A stretch of 6,809 bases of DNA from Thalassospiraceae bacterium (GCA_030637205.1 DAOVVL010000110.1:1-6809), one strand, 5' to 3'. Numbered from the stretch's first letter, positions 1-5,792 are shown. Notes: generated from the letters alone by a model not told the origin. Program-made: numbers and translations.

Positions 1-695
1 CGAATTTTTTGGCGGTCTTCATCGGGCAATTCACGATCCATCAACACGTGATAGGCATCCATGCCAATCTCATAGGCGCCGTAAAAAATATACGCAGCAA
101 TGCCCAGCGCAAATAACGGATCGGCAAAAGACCAGCCCCACTCGGTTGCCAGAAACAACGACACAATAACGCTTAAGTTAACCAGTATGTCCATCTTGTA
201 ATGAACACTGTCGGCTGCAATGGCCAGCGATCCTGTTTTATTTGCCACGTACTTCTGAAAACCAACCAGTACCAGCGTCGCCAGTATGGAAATCACCATG
301 ACCGCATAACCGATGGGTGCGCTTTCGATTGTCTGCAAGTGAACCATGCGGTCGCCTGCTTCCAAAATCAGGAAAACGGCCGAACCGAAAATAAAGGCCG
401 CCTGCGCAATCCCGGCCAATGCTTCGGCCTTGCCGTGACCAAAGCGGTGCTGGTCATCGGCAGGTTCCAATGCATGACGCACCGCGATCAGGTTGATCAT
501 GGATGCCGCCACATCAAGCATGGAATCGATCATGGTAGATAACAGGCTGATGCTGTCAGTTGCGAACCACGCCACGAACTTCAATCCGACCAGCGTACTG
601 GCAACCGCCACCGCTGCATACGTCGCCAGACGCATCAGCGTTGCCGCCTGTTTACGGTCTATGCCTGCGCCAATAGGTGTGGAATCGTTGTTCAT
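1..695 (-). CDS. fieF: FieF-type cation diffusion facilitator (metal efflux), 3' end outside window
   Basis: This gene encodes an inner-membrane divalent metal/proton antiporter of the CDF family that exports metals such as Fe(II) or Zn(II) from the cytoplasm. The reverse strand from the ATG at 695 reads 231 codons without a stop to the window edge. About 70-80 residues are missing compared with E. coli FieF (300 aa), essentially the cytoplasmic C-terminal metal-binding domain. Six hydrophobic segments lie at roughly residues 24-43, 50-73, 93-113, 128-147, 157-184 and 190-208. The metal site is intact: D57 and D61 in TM2 (IDSMLD) and H165 and D169 in TM5 (HYKMD) match FieF D45, D49, H153 and D157. 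The FGHGKAEALA motif and the ELPDEDRQ stretch after TM6 are also FieF-like. It follows pdxH by 11 bp and is probably co-transcribed; its ribosome site is weak (AAAGAA). Substrate preference is inferred from the family only. Confidence 0.93.
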   Translation of the reverse strand, partial: MNNDSTPIGAGIDRKQAATLMRLATYAAVAVASTLVGLKFVAWFATDSISLLSTMIDSMLDVAASMINLIAVRHALEPADDQHRFGHGKAEALAGIAQAAFIFGSAVFLILEAGDRMVHLQTIESAPIGYAVMVISILATLVLVGFQKYVANKTGSLAIAADSVHYKMDILVNLSVIVSLFLATEWGWSFADPLFALGIAAYIFYGAYEIGMDAYHVLMDRELPDEDRQKI

Positions 696-706
696 AGCTA
701 TTTCTT

Positions 707-1300
707 TTAAGGGTAAATACGGCTGGTCTGCCAGCCTGTATCGCTGGCATGAAACACAACGCGTTCGTGCAGGCGGAACGGGCGATCGGCCCAGAACTCA
801 ATTTCAACGGGGCGAATGCGAAAGCCCGACCAGAAATCAGGCCGGGGAATTTCACCAATGGCATACTTTACGGCAAATTTTGCAACGCGGCCTTCCAGCT
901 CGAACAACCCGTCCAGCGGTTGAGACTGTTTTGATGCCCACGCGCCAATGCGGGAATCGCGCGCGCGCGTTTGATAGTACGCATCGGCTTCGGCGTCGCT
1001 AACCTGCTCAACGGTTCCGCTGATGCGAACTTGGCGGCGCAGCGATTTCCAATGAAATACCAGCGCCGCGTTGGGGTTCTGGGTCAGCTCATCTACTTTT
1101 TGCGAGCCCAAATTGGTGTAAAAAACGAAACCGTCTGCATCCACCCCTTTGAGCAGCACCATGCGCGCCGAAGGCACCCCATCAGGCGTGGCGGTGGCCA
1201 GCGTCATGGCAGTGGGATCGTTGGGTTCGCTCTTTTCGGCTTCTGCCAGCCAGGTCTGAAAAAGCTCAATAGGGTCGGCGTCGGTGGATATGGCGCTCAT
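707..1300 (-). CDS. pdxH: Pyridoxamine/pyridoxine 5'-phosphate oxidase
   Basis: PdxH is the cytosolic FMN enzyme that oxidises pyridoxine or pyridoxamine 5'-phosphate to pyridoxal 5'-phosphate, the last step of B6 cofactor synthesis and salvage. The product is 197 aa (E. coli 218 aa). The N-terminal EPNDPTAMTLAT block, RMVLLK (46-51), YTN (61-63) and FHWKSLRRQVR (82-92) form the FMN-binding split barrel. SRIGAWAS (116-123) follows, and R176 and H178 in FRLHER correspond to the substrate-binding Arg and His. The family signature IEFW-x5-RLHER carries Ala at the position after Trp where Gln, His or Gly is usual. The frame stays open upstream to 1408, but those 36 residues do not resemble PdxH, and a -10 box at 1336-1341 lies inside that extension, so the ATG at 1298-1300 is chosen. 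It is the first gene of a likely operon with the downstream metal transporter. Confidence 0.95.
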   Translation of the reverse strand: MSAISTDADPIELFQTWLAEAEKSEPNDPTAMTLATATPDGVPSARMVLLKGVDADGFVFYTNLGSQKVDELTQNPNAALVFHWKSLRRQVRISGTVEQVSDAEADAYYQTRARDSRIGAWASKQSQPLDGLFELEGRVAKFAVKYAIGEIPRPDFWSGFRIRPVEIEFWADRPFRLHERVVFHASDTGWQTSRIYP

Positions 1301-1335
1301 GTGGGGGCGGGTCCCGGTTTGTTTGGTGTTGGGGC

Positions 1336-1341
1336 AGTATA
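1336..1341 (-). promoter_or_regulatory. Candidate -10 box of the pdxH promoter
   Basis: Read on the minus strand this is TATACT, five of six matches to TATAAT, about 35 bases upstream of the pdxH ATG. It would give a leader of roughly 29 nt. No good -35 box is seen; the 16-nt-spaced hexamer CTGCAA matches only three of six. The box sits inside a 10-bp perfect palindrome (CAGTATACTG, 1335-1344), so TATACT also reads on the plus strand, but no upstream -35 supports that direction. Confidence 0.45.
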
Positions 1342-1369
1342 CTGACTTTTCAGCGCCTTGCAGGCAAAT

Positions 1370-1421
1370 GTGGGGCAGATCGCGGGCCCAAAGGTGCAAA
1401 ATCCACAATTATTTGCCCCAC
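1370..1421. repeat. 8-bp inverted repeat GTGGGGCA / TGCCCCAC in the pdxH-lipoprotein intergenic region
   Basis: GTGGGGCA at 1370-1377 is the exact reverse complement of TGCCCCAC at 1414-1421, separated by 36 nt. It lies upstream of the pdxH -10 box and before the lipoprotein gene. The spacing is long for a terminator hairpin and there is no T-run. It could be paired regulator sites or chance. The rest of the 232-bp gap (1301-1532) shows no small gene, and no convincing promoter for the lipoprotein gene was found. Confidence 0.3.
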
Positions 1422-1532
1422 TTCCCAACATTGTGCCCAGCCTGAGGCTTACGGTTAATTTTTGGTAAGGTTTTGCCGATACCCTGTGGGGTGAACTTGA
1501 GGCTATTTCAACCGGACAAGACGCCAAACTTG

Positions 1533-2033
1533 ATGCTCAGAACGAAATCCAAAATCTCCACAACCGCCATCGTGATGCTTTGCGTGGCATCGATACTTGC
1601 AGGCTGCGCCAACAATCAAGAGGGGGCCAGAAAATTCGGCCAGGTAGTCGGCACCGTGGTGGGCGTCATTCTGGGCGGACAGGTCGGCGAAGGTGCCGGA
1701 AAAGCCGCAAGCATGGCATTGGGTGCCGGGCTGGGCGCCCTGTTGGGTGACGAGATTGCGCGGCGTTTAAGCGAGCGCGACCGCGAAATGGCCAACGCCA
1801 CTTTAAACGAAACGCTTGAAAGCGGCGAAAACGCTAGCTGGTCGAACCCCGAAAGCGGCAACGCCGGAACTGCAACGGCGAGCGATACGTATGCGCAAGC
1901 CAACACCGATGGCCGCGACTGCCGTGATTTTGAAACCACCGTCTACACCGAAGACGGCGAACACATTGCCAATGGAACTGCGTGTCGCAACGACGACGGA
2001 TCGTGGGAAGTGGTACGCGAACCCAGTGCTTAA
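1533..2033 (+). CDS. Glycine-zipper outer-membrane lipoprotein (17 kDa surface antigen / RT0821-like)
   Basis: This is a predicted small lipoprotein of 166 aa, probably anchored in the outer membrane; its function is unknown. The signal peptide has a basic start (residues 3-7), a hydrophobic core (about 11-22) and the lipobox L22-A-G-C25, so the mature protein would begin at lipidated Cys25. Residues 36-72 form a glycine zipper with Gly or Ala at short regular intervals (GQVVGTVVGVILGG, then GAGLGALLGDEIARRL), the 2TM glycine-zipper pattern of the Rickettsia 17 kDa antigen family. A charged helix (75-95) and a Ser/Asn/Ala-rich linker follow. The C-terminal domain (about 132-163) has two Cys and the CRDFETT...GTACRNDDGSWEVV pattern typical of these proteins. 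The ATG at 1533 is chosen because it places the lipobox at residue 25. Codons upstream to a TTG at 1473 would spoil the signal peptide. The ribosome site is weak. A J-domain gene starts 19 bp downstream. Confidence 0.87.
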   Translation: MLRTKSKISTTAIVMLCVASILAGCANNQEGARKFGQVVGTVVGVILGGQVGEGAGKAASMALGAGLGALLGDEIARRLSERDREMANATLNETLESGENASWSNPESGNAGTATASDTYAQANTDGRDCRDFETTVYTEDGEHIANGTACRNDDGSWEVVREPSA

Positions 2034-2042
2034 AGCTGAACT

Positions 2043-2047
2043 AAGGA
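2043..2047 (+). promoter_or_regulatory. Shine-Dalgarno site for the J-domain gene
   Basis: AAGGA lies 5 nt before the ATG at 2053. It decides the start: the same frame is open 79 codons further upstream, back to 1816 inside the lipoprotein gene, but that extension looks like an out-of-frame shadow and has no J-protein character. Confidence 0.7.
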
Positions 2048-2052
2048 TAAAG

Positions 2053-3021
2053 ATGAAAGACCCCTATCGCATCCTCGGCATTTCCAGGAAAGCCAGCGCG
2101 GACGCTGTGAAAAAAGCGTATCGCCGCCTTGCGCGCGAAACCCACCCGGATTCAAAGCCCGGCGACAAACGTTGCGAAGACCGCTTCAAGGAAATCTCAA
2201 ATGCTTATGCGCTGTTGTCCGATACGGATAACCGCCGCCGTTTCGATGATGGCGAAATTGATGTAAACGGAAACGCCAAAGGCTTTGCCCACACCACACC
2301 GCGCGCAGCCAAACGCCCCAGCGCCAATAAAGAGCGCCCATCAGCCAAAACAGGCAAAAGCCGGTTTGATCATTTTTTCAAAGACCGCGCGCGCAAACGC
2401 AAAAGTTCGATCAAGGCCAAGGGCGCCAACATCAGCTATACGCTCAGCGTTCCGTTTGTCGAAGCGGCACTGGGTGCAAACAAAACCGTGCGCATGGCCA
2501 CCGGCAAGACGCTGAAATTCAAGATGCCGCCCGCCACCGAAGAAGGTCAGGTCCTGCGCCTGAGCGGTCAGGGCATGAAAGGCATGGGCGGCGGAAAAGA
2601 CGGCGACGCGCTGGTCGAAATCAAAATTGCCGCTGACGCGGTTTTTTCCAGCACCGGGCTGGACGTTCATAGCGAGCTTTCAGTTTCTATCGACGAAGCG
2701 GTGCTGGGCGGCAAGGTCAACGCGCCGACGATTAACGGCATTGTATCTATTTCCATTCCCCAAGGGGCCAATAGCGGAACGCGGCTGCGCCTCAAAGGTC
2801 GCGGCATCATTACGCACAAGGGGAAATCCGGCGACCATTACGTGACCTTGAAAGTGGTACTGCCAGTAATGCGCGACCGCGCCTTTGTAGATTTTGTGCG
2901 CACATGGACCCGAGCGCACGCGTACAATCCACGCGCAGAAAAACTAACTGCCAAACCCGCGCAACCAACCGCCCAAAAACCCGCCCATAAACCCAAGCGC
3001 AAAATCCACGCCGCCGAGTAA
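2053..3021 (+). CDS. DnaJ/CbpA-type J-domain co-chaperone without zinc finger
   Basis: This is a cytosolic class B (type II) J protein of 322 aa expected to stimulate a DnaK-type Hsp70 ATPase and deliver client proteins. The J domain (about residues 3-67) starts DPYRILGI and has the essential HPD at 31-33 plus the helix-IV-like LLSDTDNRRRFDD. No CxxCxGxG zinc-finger repeats are present. Where a Gly/Phe region is expected (about 68-125) there is a Lys/Arg/Pro/Ala-rich linker with a short FDHFF element at 105-109. Two beta-rich client-binding domains follow: CTD I from about 126 (SVPFVEAALGANKTV, LRLSGQGMKGMGGG) and CTD II from about 205 (SVSIDEAVLGGKVNAPT, GTRLRLKGRG, GDHYVTLKVVLP). The last 25 or so residues are a Lys/Pro/Ala/Gln tail. 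It appears to be the second gene of a unit with the lipoprotein. CbpA or DjlA-like names are possible, but family placement beyond class B is uncertain. It is not canonical dnaJ, which has zinc fingers. Confidence 0.92.
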   Translation: MKDPYRILGISRKASADAVKKAYRRLARETHPDSKPGDKRCEDRFKEISNAYALLSDTDNRRRFDDGEIDVNGNAKGFAHTTPRAAKRPSANKERPSAKTGKSRFDHFFKDRARKRKSSIKAKGANISYTLSVPFVEAALGANKTVRMATGKTLKFKMPPATEEGQVLRLSGQGMKGMGGGKDGDALVEIKIAADAVFSSTGLDVHSELSVSIDEAVLGGKVNAPTINGIVSISIPQGANSGTRLRLKGRGIITHKGKSGDHYVTLKVVLPVMRDRAFVDFVRTWTRAHAYNPRAEKLTAKPAQPTAQKPAHKPKRKIHAAE

Positions 3022-3028
3022 CCCGCGC

Positions 3029-3058
3029 TCGACATAGGTGATAACCGCCTGTTATGCT
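3029..3058 (+). promoter_or_regulatory. Candidate promoter of the receiver-domain gene
   Basis: TCGACA (3029-3034, five of six to TTGACA) and TATGCT (3053-3058, four of six to TATAAT) are separated by 18 bp, in the 70-bp gap after the J-protein gene. Transcription would begin near 3065, about 27 nt before the ATG. Between and overlapping the boxes is a dyad, ATAAC-cgcct-GTTAT (3041-3055), a possible operator. The assignment rests on box similarity only. Confidence 0.4.
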
Positions 3059-3079
3059 TATGTCTTGAAACAGGGCAAT

Positions 3080-3084
3080 AAGGG
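3080..3084 (+). promoter_or_regulatory. Shine-Dalgarno site for the receiver-domain gene
   Basis: AAGGG with 7 nt to the ATG at 3092 selects this start over the in-frame ATG at 3038, whose extra 18 residues precede the first receiver beta strand and would begin inside the candidate promoter. Confidence 0.65.
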
Positions 3085-3091
3085 CACGTTC

Positions 3092-3454
3092 ATGGCCACT
3101 ATTTTATTAATTGACGATGATGAGAACATCACCCAGATCATGTCGCTGTTCCTCAAGGGCGCCGGGCACAAGGCACTTATCGCGCAAGATGCATCGCACG
3201 GCATCGCCACTGCCAACAGCGAACACCCGGATATGATCCTGTTGGACCTGGCAATGCCCGGAATTTCAGGCGTCGATGCCTTTAAAATATTAAAACAAAA
3301 TCCGAAAACGTCTGAAATTCCAATCGTGATCTTCACCGTTCACGACCCCAAAGATCTGGACAAAGACATCGACATTTCCGGCTATGCGGATTACCTGCAA
3401 AAGCCGGTTGAGATGGACGCCCTCAAGGCATGTATCGAAAAAGTGCTTTCCTGA
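3092..3454 (+). CDS. Stand-alone CheY-like response regulator receiver
   Basis: This is a single receiver domain of 120 aa with no output domain, the length of CheY-type proteins. It is expected to be phosphorylated by a histidine kinase and to act through protein contacts. All conserved sites are present: the acidic pair D8-D9 after strand 1 (ILLIDDDEN), phospho-acceptor D52 in LLDLAMPG, T82 after strand 4 (IVIFTV), and Y101 and K104-P105 in the DYLQKPV motif of strand 5. No kinase, phosphotransfer protein or chemotaxis gene is nearby, so its partner is unknown and chemotaxis cannot be assumed. It begins 70 bp after the J-protein gene with its own candidate promoter, and it ends 49 bp from the convergent membrane-protein gene. 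No hairpin with a T-run is seen in that gap (3455-3503); a GTGCG/CGCAC pair at 3476-3496 is too weak to call a terminator. Confidence 0.92.
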   Translation: MATILLIDDDENITQIMSLFLKGAGHKALIAQDASHGIATANSEHPDMILLDLAMPGISGVDAFKILKQNPKTSEIPIVIFTVHDPKDLDKDIDISGYADYLQKPVEMDALKACIEKVLS

Positions 3455-3503
3455 GCATCAATAGCCTATAGCTCTGTGCGAAAAACAAAGCCGCACCAGG
3501 CCC

Positions 3504-4772
3504 TTAATGAAACAGGTTATCGACGCCCATCTTCCAGCCGTCGCTGGAACGTTCCAGCGCGGACTTCAATCTGGGCTGCCACGCTTCAACGCCGCCGCGG
3601 CTCAAGTCCGCCGGATCGGGCGCCAGTTTCAAGCCGTGCGCCAGTTCACGAAGCGTCAGTTTTGATAAGTCGCGCGCGATTAGCCAGTGGTCGTCTTCGC
3701 TTAACGCAACAAAGCCCGCCTGACGAAGGGCGTCCAGCGTTTCGGTGGTGTATTCGGCGACGCCGTCGTCCAGTTCATCACCTTTAAGTGCACCCAGTTC
3801 GCTGACCACGCTTTCGCCCAGCGACTGGCGCCACAAAATTTCCAGAACCCGGACAGCCGCTTCAAGGCGGCGCGCGGGTGAAAGCTCACGAAAGGCCTGC
3901 GCCGCGCGCACCGTTCCCCATTCAGGAAGTGCTGCGGTAATTTCCGCCCCCACCAGCACCACCGCCCAAGACAGATACATCCAGATCAAAAAGATCGGCA
4001 CGGTGGAAAGTGCGCCGTAAAGGGTCTGGTATGCGGGAAACGCGGTGACATAAAGCGCAAAACCTTTACGCACGAAGGCAAACAGGACCCCGGCGCAAAT
4101 ACCACCGATCAAGGCATGTACAACCTTGACCGGGCGGTACGGAACGATGGCGTAAAACACCGTGAAGGCAAAGATCGCCAGCACGCTGGGCAGCAAACTG
4201 GTCATCAGCCAGCCGAAGCCTGTGAACTGATCCACGCCCACTGTTTTGGTCAGCGCAAACAGGTACGTCGCCAGCGAAAGGCTGCCGCCCATCAACAGCG
4301 GCCCCAGTGTCATCACCGCCCAAAACATCATCATGCGCGGAATGAACGCGCGCGTAGACTTGACGCGGAAAATATCATTGAGCGCGGCTTCGATGGTTGC
4401 CAGCAGCATGATCGCGATTACGGCCAAGGCCACGATGCCGATTGCCGTCAGCCCGCCCGCCTTGCCGACAAAGGTGACAAAGTATTCCTGAACATTGGCG
4501 ATGGTTTCGGGCAAAAAGGTTTCAAACACCAGCGACTGCAACCGATCGCGAATGTTGTCGAACACCGGAAAGGCTTTCAGGACGGCAAAGGCAATGGCGC
4601 CCAACGGCACCAGCGCCAGCAATGATGTGTAGCTGAGCGAGGCCGCGATGCGCATGCCGCCGTCATTTGCAAAACGTCTGGCGACGAGGCGGGAAAAAGC
4701 GATGAATTTTCCCGAAAAACCGCCTATAAAACCCTCAACCGGGGTTTCGCTGGGCATATTTGCGTTTGTCAT
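3504..4772 (-). CDS. yihY: YihY/BrkB-family inner-membrane protein with long C-terminal cytoplasmic domain
   Basis: This is a polytopic inner-membrane protein of 422 aa in the YihY (formerly 'ribonuclease BN' or virulence factor BrkB) family. The molecular function is not established; the RNase BN name is a historical misassignment, since that enzyme is ElaC/RNase Z. Six hydrophobic segments lie at about 42-66, 107-129, 148-172, 188-212, 216-242 and 255-281. Family hallmarks are AASLSYTSLLALVPL (43-57), FWAVMTLGPLLMG (150-162) and the TM6 block LYGALSTVPIFLIWMYLSWA (251-270) ending VVLVGAEITAAL. Residues 285-422 are soluble and helical, with a segment (about 345-385) that could be winged-helix-like. 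The smaller E. coli YihY lacks most of this. The ATG at 4772 has only a weak GTGAG site (4778-4782). The gene is monocistronic here, divergent from fabI and convergent with the receiver gene. Confidence 0.9.
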   Translation of the reverse strand: MTNANMPSETPVEGFIGGFSGKFIAFSRLVARRFANDGGMRIAASLSYTSLLALVPLGAIAFAVLKAFPVFDNIRDRLQSLVFETFLPETIANVQEYFVTFVGKAGGLTAIGIVALAVIAIMLLATIEAALNDIFRVKSTRAFIPRMMMFWAVMTLGPLLMGGSLSLATYLFALTKTVGVDQFTGFGWLMTSLLPSVLAIFAFTVFYAIVPYRPVKVVHALIGGICAGVLFAFVRKGFALYVTAFPAYQTLYGALSTVPIFLIWMYLSWAVVLVGAEITAALPEWGTVRAAQAFRELSPARRLEAAVRVLEILWRQSLGESVVSELGALKGDELDDGVAEYTTETLDALRQAGFVALSEDDHWLIARDLSKLTLRELAHGLKLAPDPADLSRGGVEAWQPRLKSALERSSDGWKMGVDNLFH

Positions 4773-4799
4773 GCGTGCTCACAACCGTCTGTTAACCCG

Positions 4800-4835
4800 T
4801 TTGGAGCATCATACACGCATGGATAAAACTCCAAA
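4800..4835. repeat. 7-bp inverted repeat TTTGGAG / CTCCAAA upstream of yihY
   Basis: TTTGGAG at 4800-4806 is the exact reverse complement of CTCCAAA at 4829-4835, with 22 nt between. The interval contains a minus-strand TATGAT (4808-4813), five of six to a -10 box and about 36 bases before the yihY ATG, though no good -35 accompanies it. This could be an operator over the yihY promoter, or chance. Confidence 0.3.
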
Positions 4836-4888
4836 ACCATGAAATTCAACCCATTTTCGGGCCGAACAGAAGATTATTACCCTGACTT

Positions 4889-4915
4889 TTGACAGGACCG
4901 ACTTTGGTGTAAAGT
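4889..4915 (+). promoter_or_regulatory. Candidate promoter of fabI-aroC
   Basis: A perfect TTGACA (4889-4894) is followed after 15 bp by TAAAGT (4910-4915, four of six to TATAAT), about 65 bases before the fabI start. The spacer is shorter than the usual 17 bp, so the -35 is more certain than the -10. A dyad CTTTGG (4902-4907) / CCAAAG (4919-4924) brackets the -10 region. Confidence 0.4.
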
Positions 4916-4979
4916 GCGCCAAAGCCTTTGCAATCATAAGTGAACCCCACTTCAAGCCAATCGGAACAATGAGAAAAAA

Positions 4980-5792
4980 ATGACCCAACCCGAACCTTTG
5001 ATGGCCGGAAAACGCGGCCTCGTCATGGGCATCGCCAACAACCGCTCTATCGCGTGGGGCATCGCCAGCCAACTGGCAGCCCAGGGCGCAGAACTGGCGC
5101 TGACGTACCAGGGCGAGCCTTTAAAAAAACGCGTTGTGCCGCTGGCCGCAGAACTGGGGTCTGATTTTGTGGTGCCGTGTGACGTAACCGATCAGGCCAG
5201 CCTTGAAGCAGCCTTCGCAGAAATCAAATCGCGCTGGGGCAGTCTCGATTTTGTCGTTCATGCGATTGCGTATTCAGATAAAGACGAGCTGAAAGGCCGC
5301 TACATCGACACCAGCCGAGAAAACTTCCTCAACTCGATGGAAATTTCGGTCTTTTCCCTGACGCAAGTTTCAAAATTGGCCCAGCCGTTGATGAACGAAG
5401 GCGGCAGCATTTTGACGCTAACGTACTACGGCGCTGAAAAGGTCATTCCGCATTATAACGTCATGGGGGTTGCCAAGGCCGCACTGGAAGCAAGCGTGCG
5501 TTACCTTGCCGAAGATCTGGGCAAAGAAGGCGTGCGCGTGAACGCGCTTTCGGCTGGCCCGATGAAAACGCTGGCATCGAGCGGCATCGGCGATTTTCGC
5601 TACATTATGAAGTGGAACGAATACAATTCACCCATGCGGCGCAACGTCACCCTTGAAGACGTCGGCGGCGCCGGGCTTTACCTGTTATCAAACCTTGCCA
5701 GTGGCGTCACCGGCGAGGTGCACTACGTAGACTGCGGCTATAACATTGTCGGCATGAAAGCCGCCGACGCGCCCGATATTTCGACAGTTTAA
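4980..5792 (+). CDS. fabI: Enoyl-[acyl-carrier-protein] reductase (NADH), FabI
   Basis: FabI is the cytosolic short-chain dehydrogenase that reduces trans-2-enoyl-ACP, the last step of each fatty-acid elongation cycle and the target of triclosan and related inhibitors. The product is 270 aa (E. coli 262). The nucleotide-binding loop GIANNRSIAWGIA (17-29) replaces the classic TGxxxGIG, as in all FabI. CDVTD (67-71) and VVHAIAYSDKDEL (92-104) follow. The catalytic residues are Y159 and K166 in HYNVMGVAKAALE, with Y149 equivalent to E. coli Tyr146. VRVNALSAGPMKTLASSGI (186-203) covers the substrate loop. A97 sits where E. coli has Gly93. The ATG at 4980 is kept because the short N-terminal lead before MAGKRG is common in alphaproteobacterial FabI; ATG 5001 (M8) is the alternative. 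The ribosome site is weak (GAG plus an A-run). aroC follows after 15 bp. Confidence 0.96.
   Translation: MTQPEPLMAGKRGLVMGIANNRSIAWGIASQLAAQGAELALTYQGEPLKKRVVPLAAELGSDFVVPCDVTDQASLEAAFAEIKSRWGSLDFVVHAIAYSDKDELKGRYIDTSRENFLNSMEISVFSLTQVSKLAQPLMNEGGSILTLTYYGAEKVIPHYNVMGVAKAALEASVRYLAEDLGKEGVRVNALSAGPMKTLASSGIGDFRYIMKWNEYNSPMRRNVTLEDVGGAGLYLLSNLASGVTGEVHYVDCGYNIVGMKAADAPDISTV

Noticed and set aside
201..542. Open frame on the plus strand opposite the metal transporter
   Set aside because: It is a shadow of the FieF-type gene on the other strand, with composition unlike a real protein. The same applies to frames antisense to yihY (4116-4625) and aroC (6260-6796).
958..969. (CG)6 alternating run, possible Z-DNA or methylation target
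   Set aside because: It lies inside pdxH and is explained by Arg-Ala-Arg codons at a conserved site.
1301..1408. Longer PdxH starting at 1408
   Set aside because: The added 36 residues do not resemble PdxH, and a strong -10 box at 1336-1341 would fall inside the coding region.
1455..1469. CtrA-like site (TTAA-N7-TTAA) upstream of the lipoprotein gene
   Set aside because: The second half reads TAAG and not TTAA at the right spacing, so it does not meet the consensus.
1816..2052. In-frame N-terminal extension of the J protein, open 79 codons upstream inside the lipoprotein gene
   Set aside because: The extension has no J-protein similarity, overlaps a well-supported gene in another frame, and the J domain begins at the ATG with a good ribosome site at 2043-2047.
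3476..3496. GTGCG / CGCAC hairpin between the convergent receiver and yihY genes as a terminator
   Set aside because: The stem is only 5 bp with an 11-nt loop and no T-run on either side.
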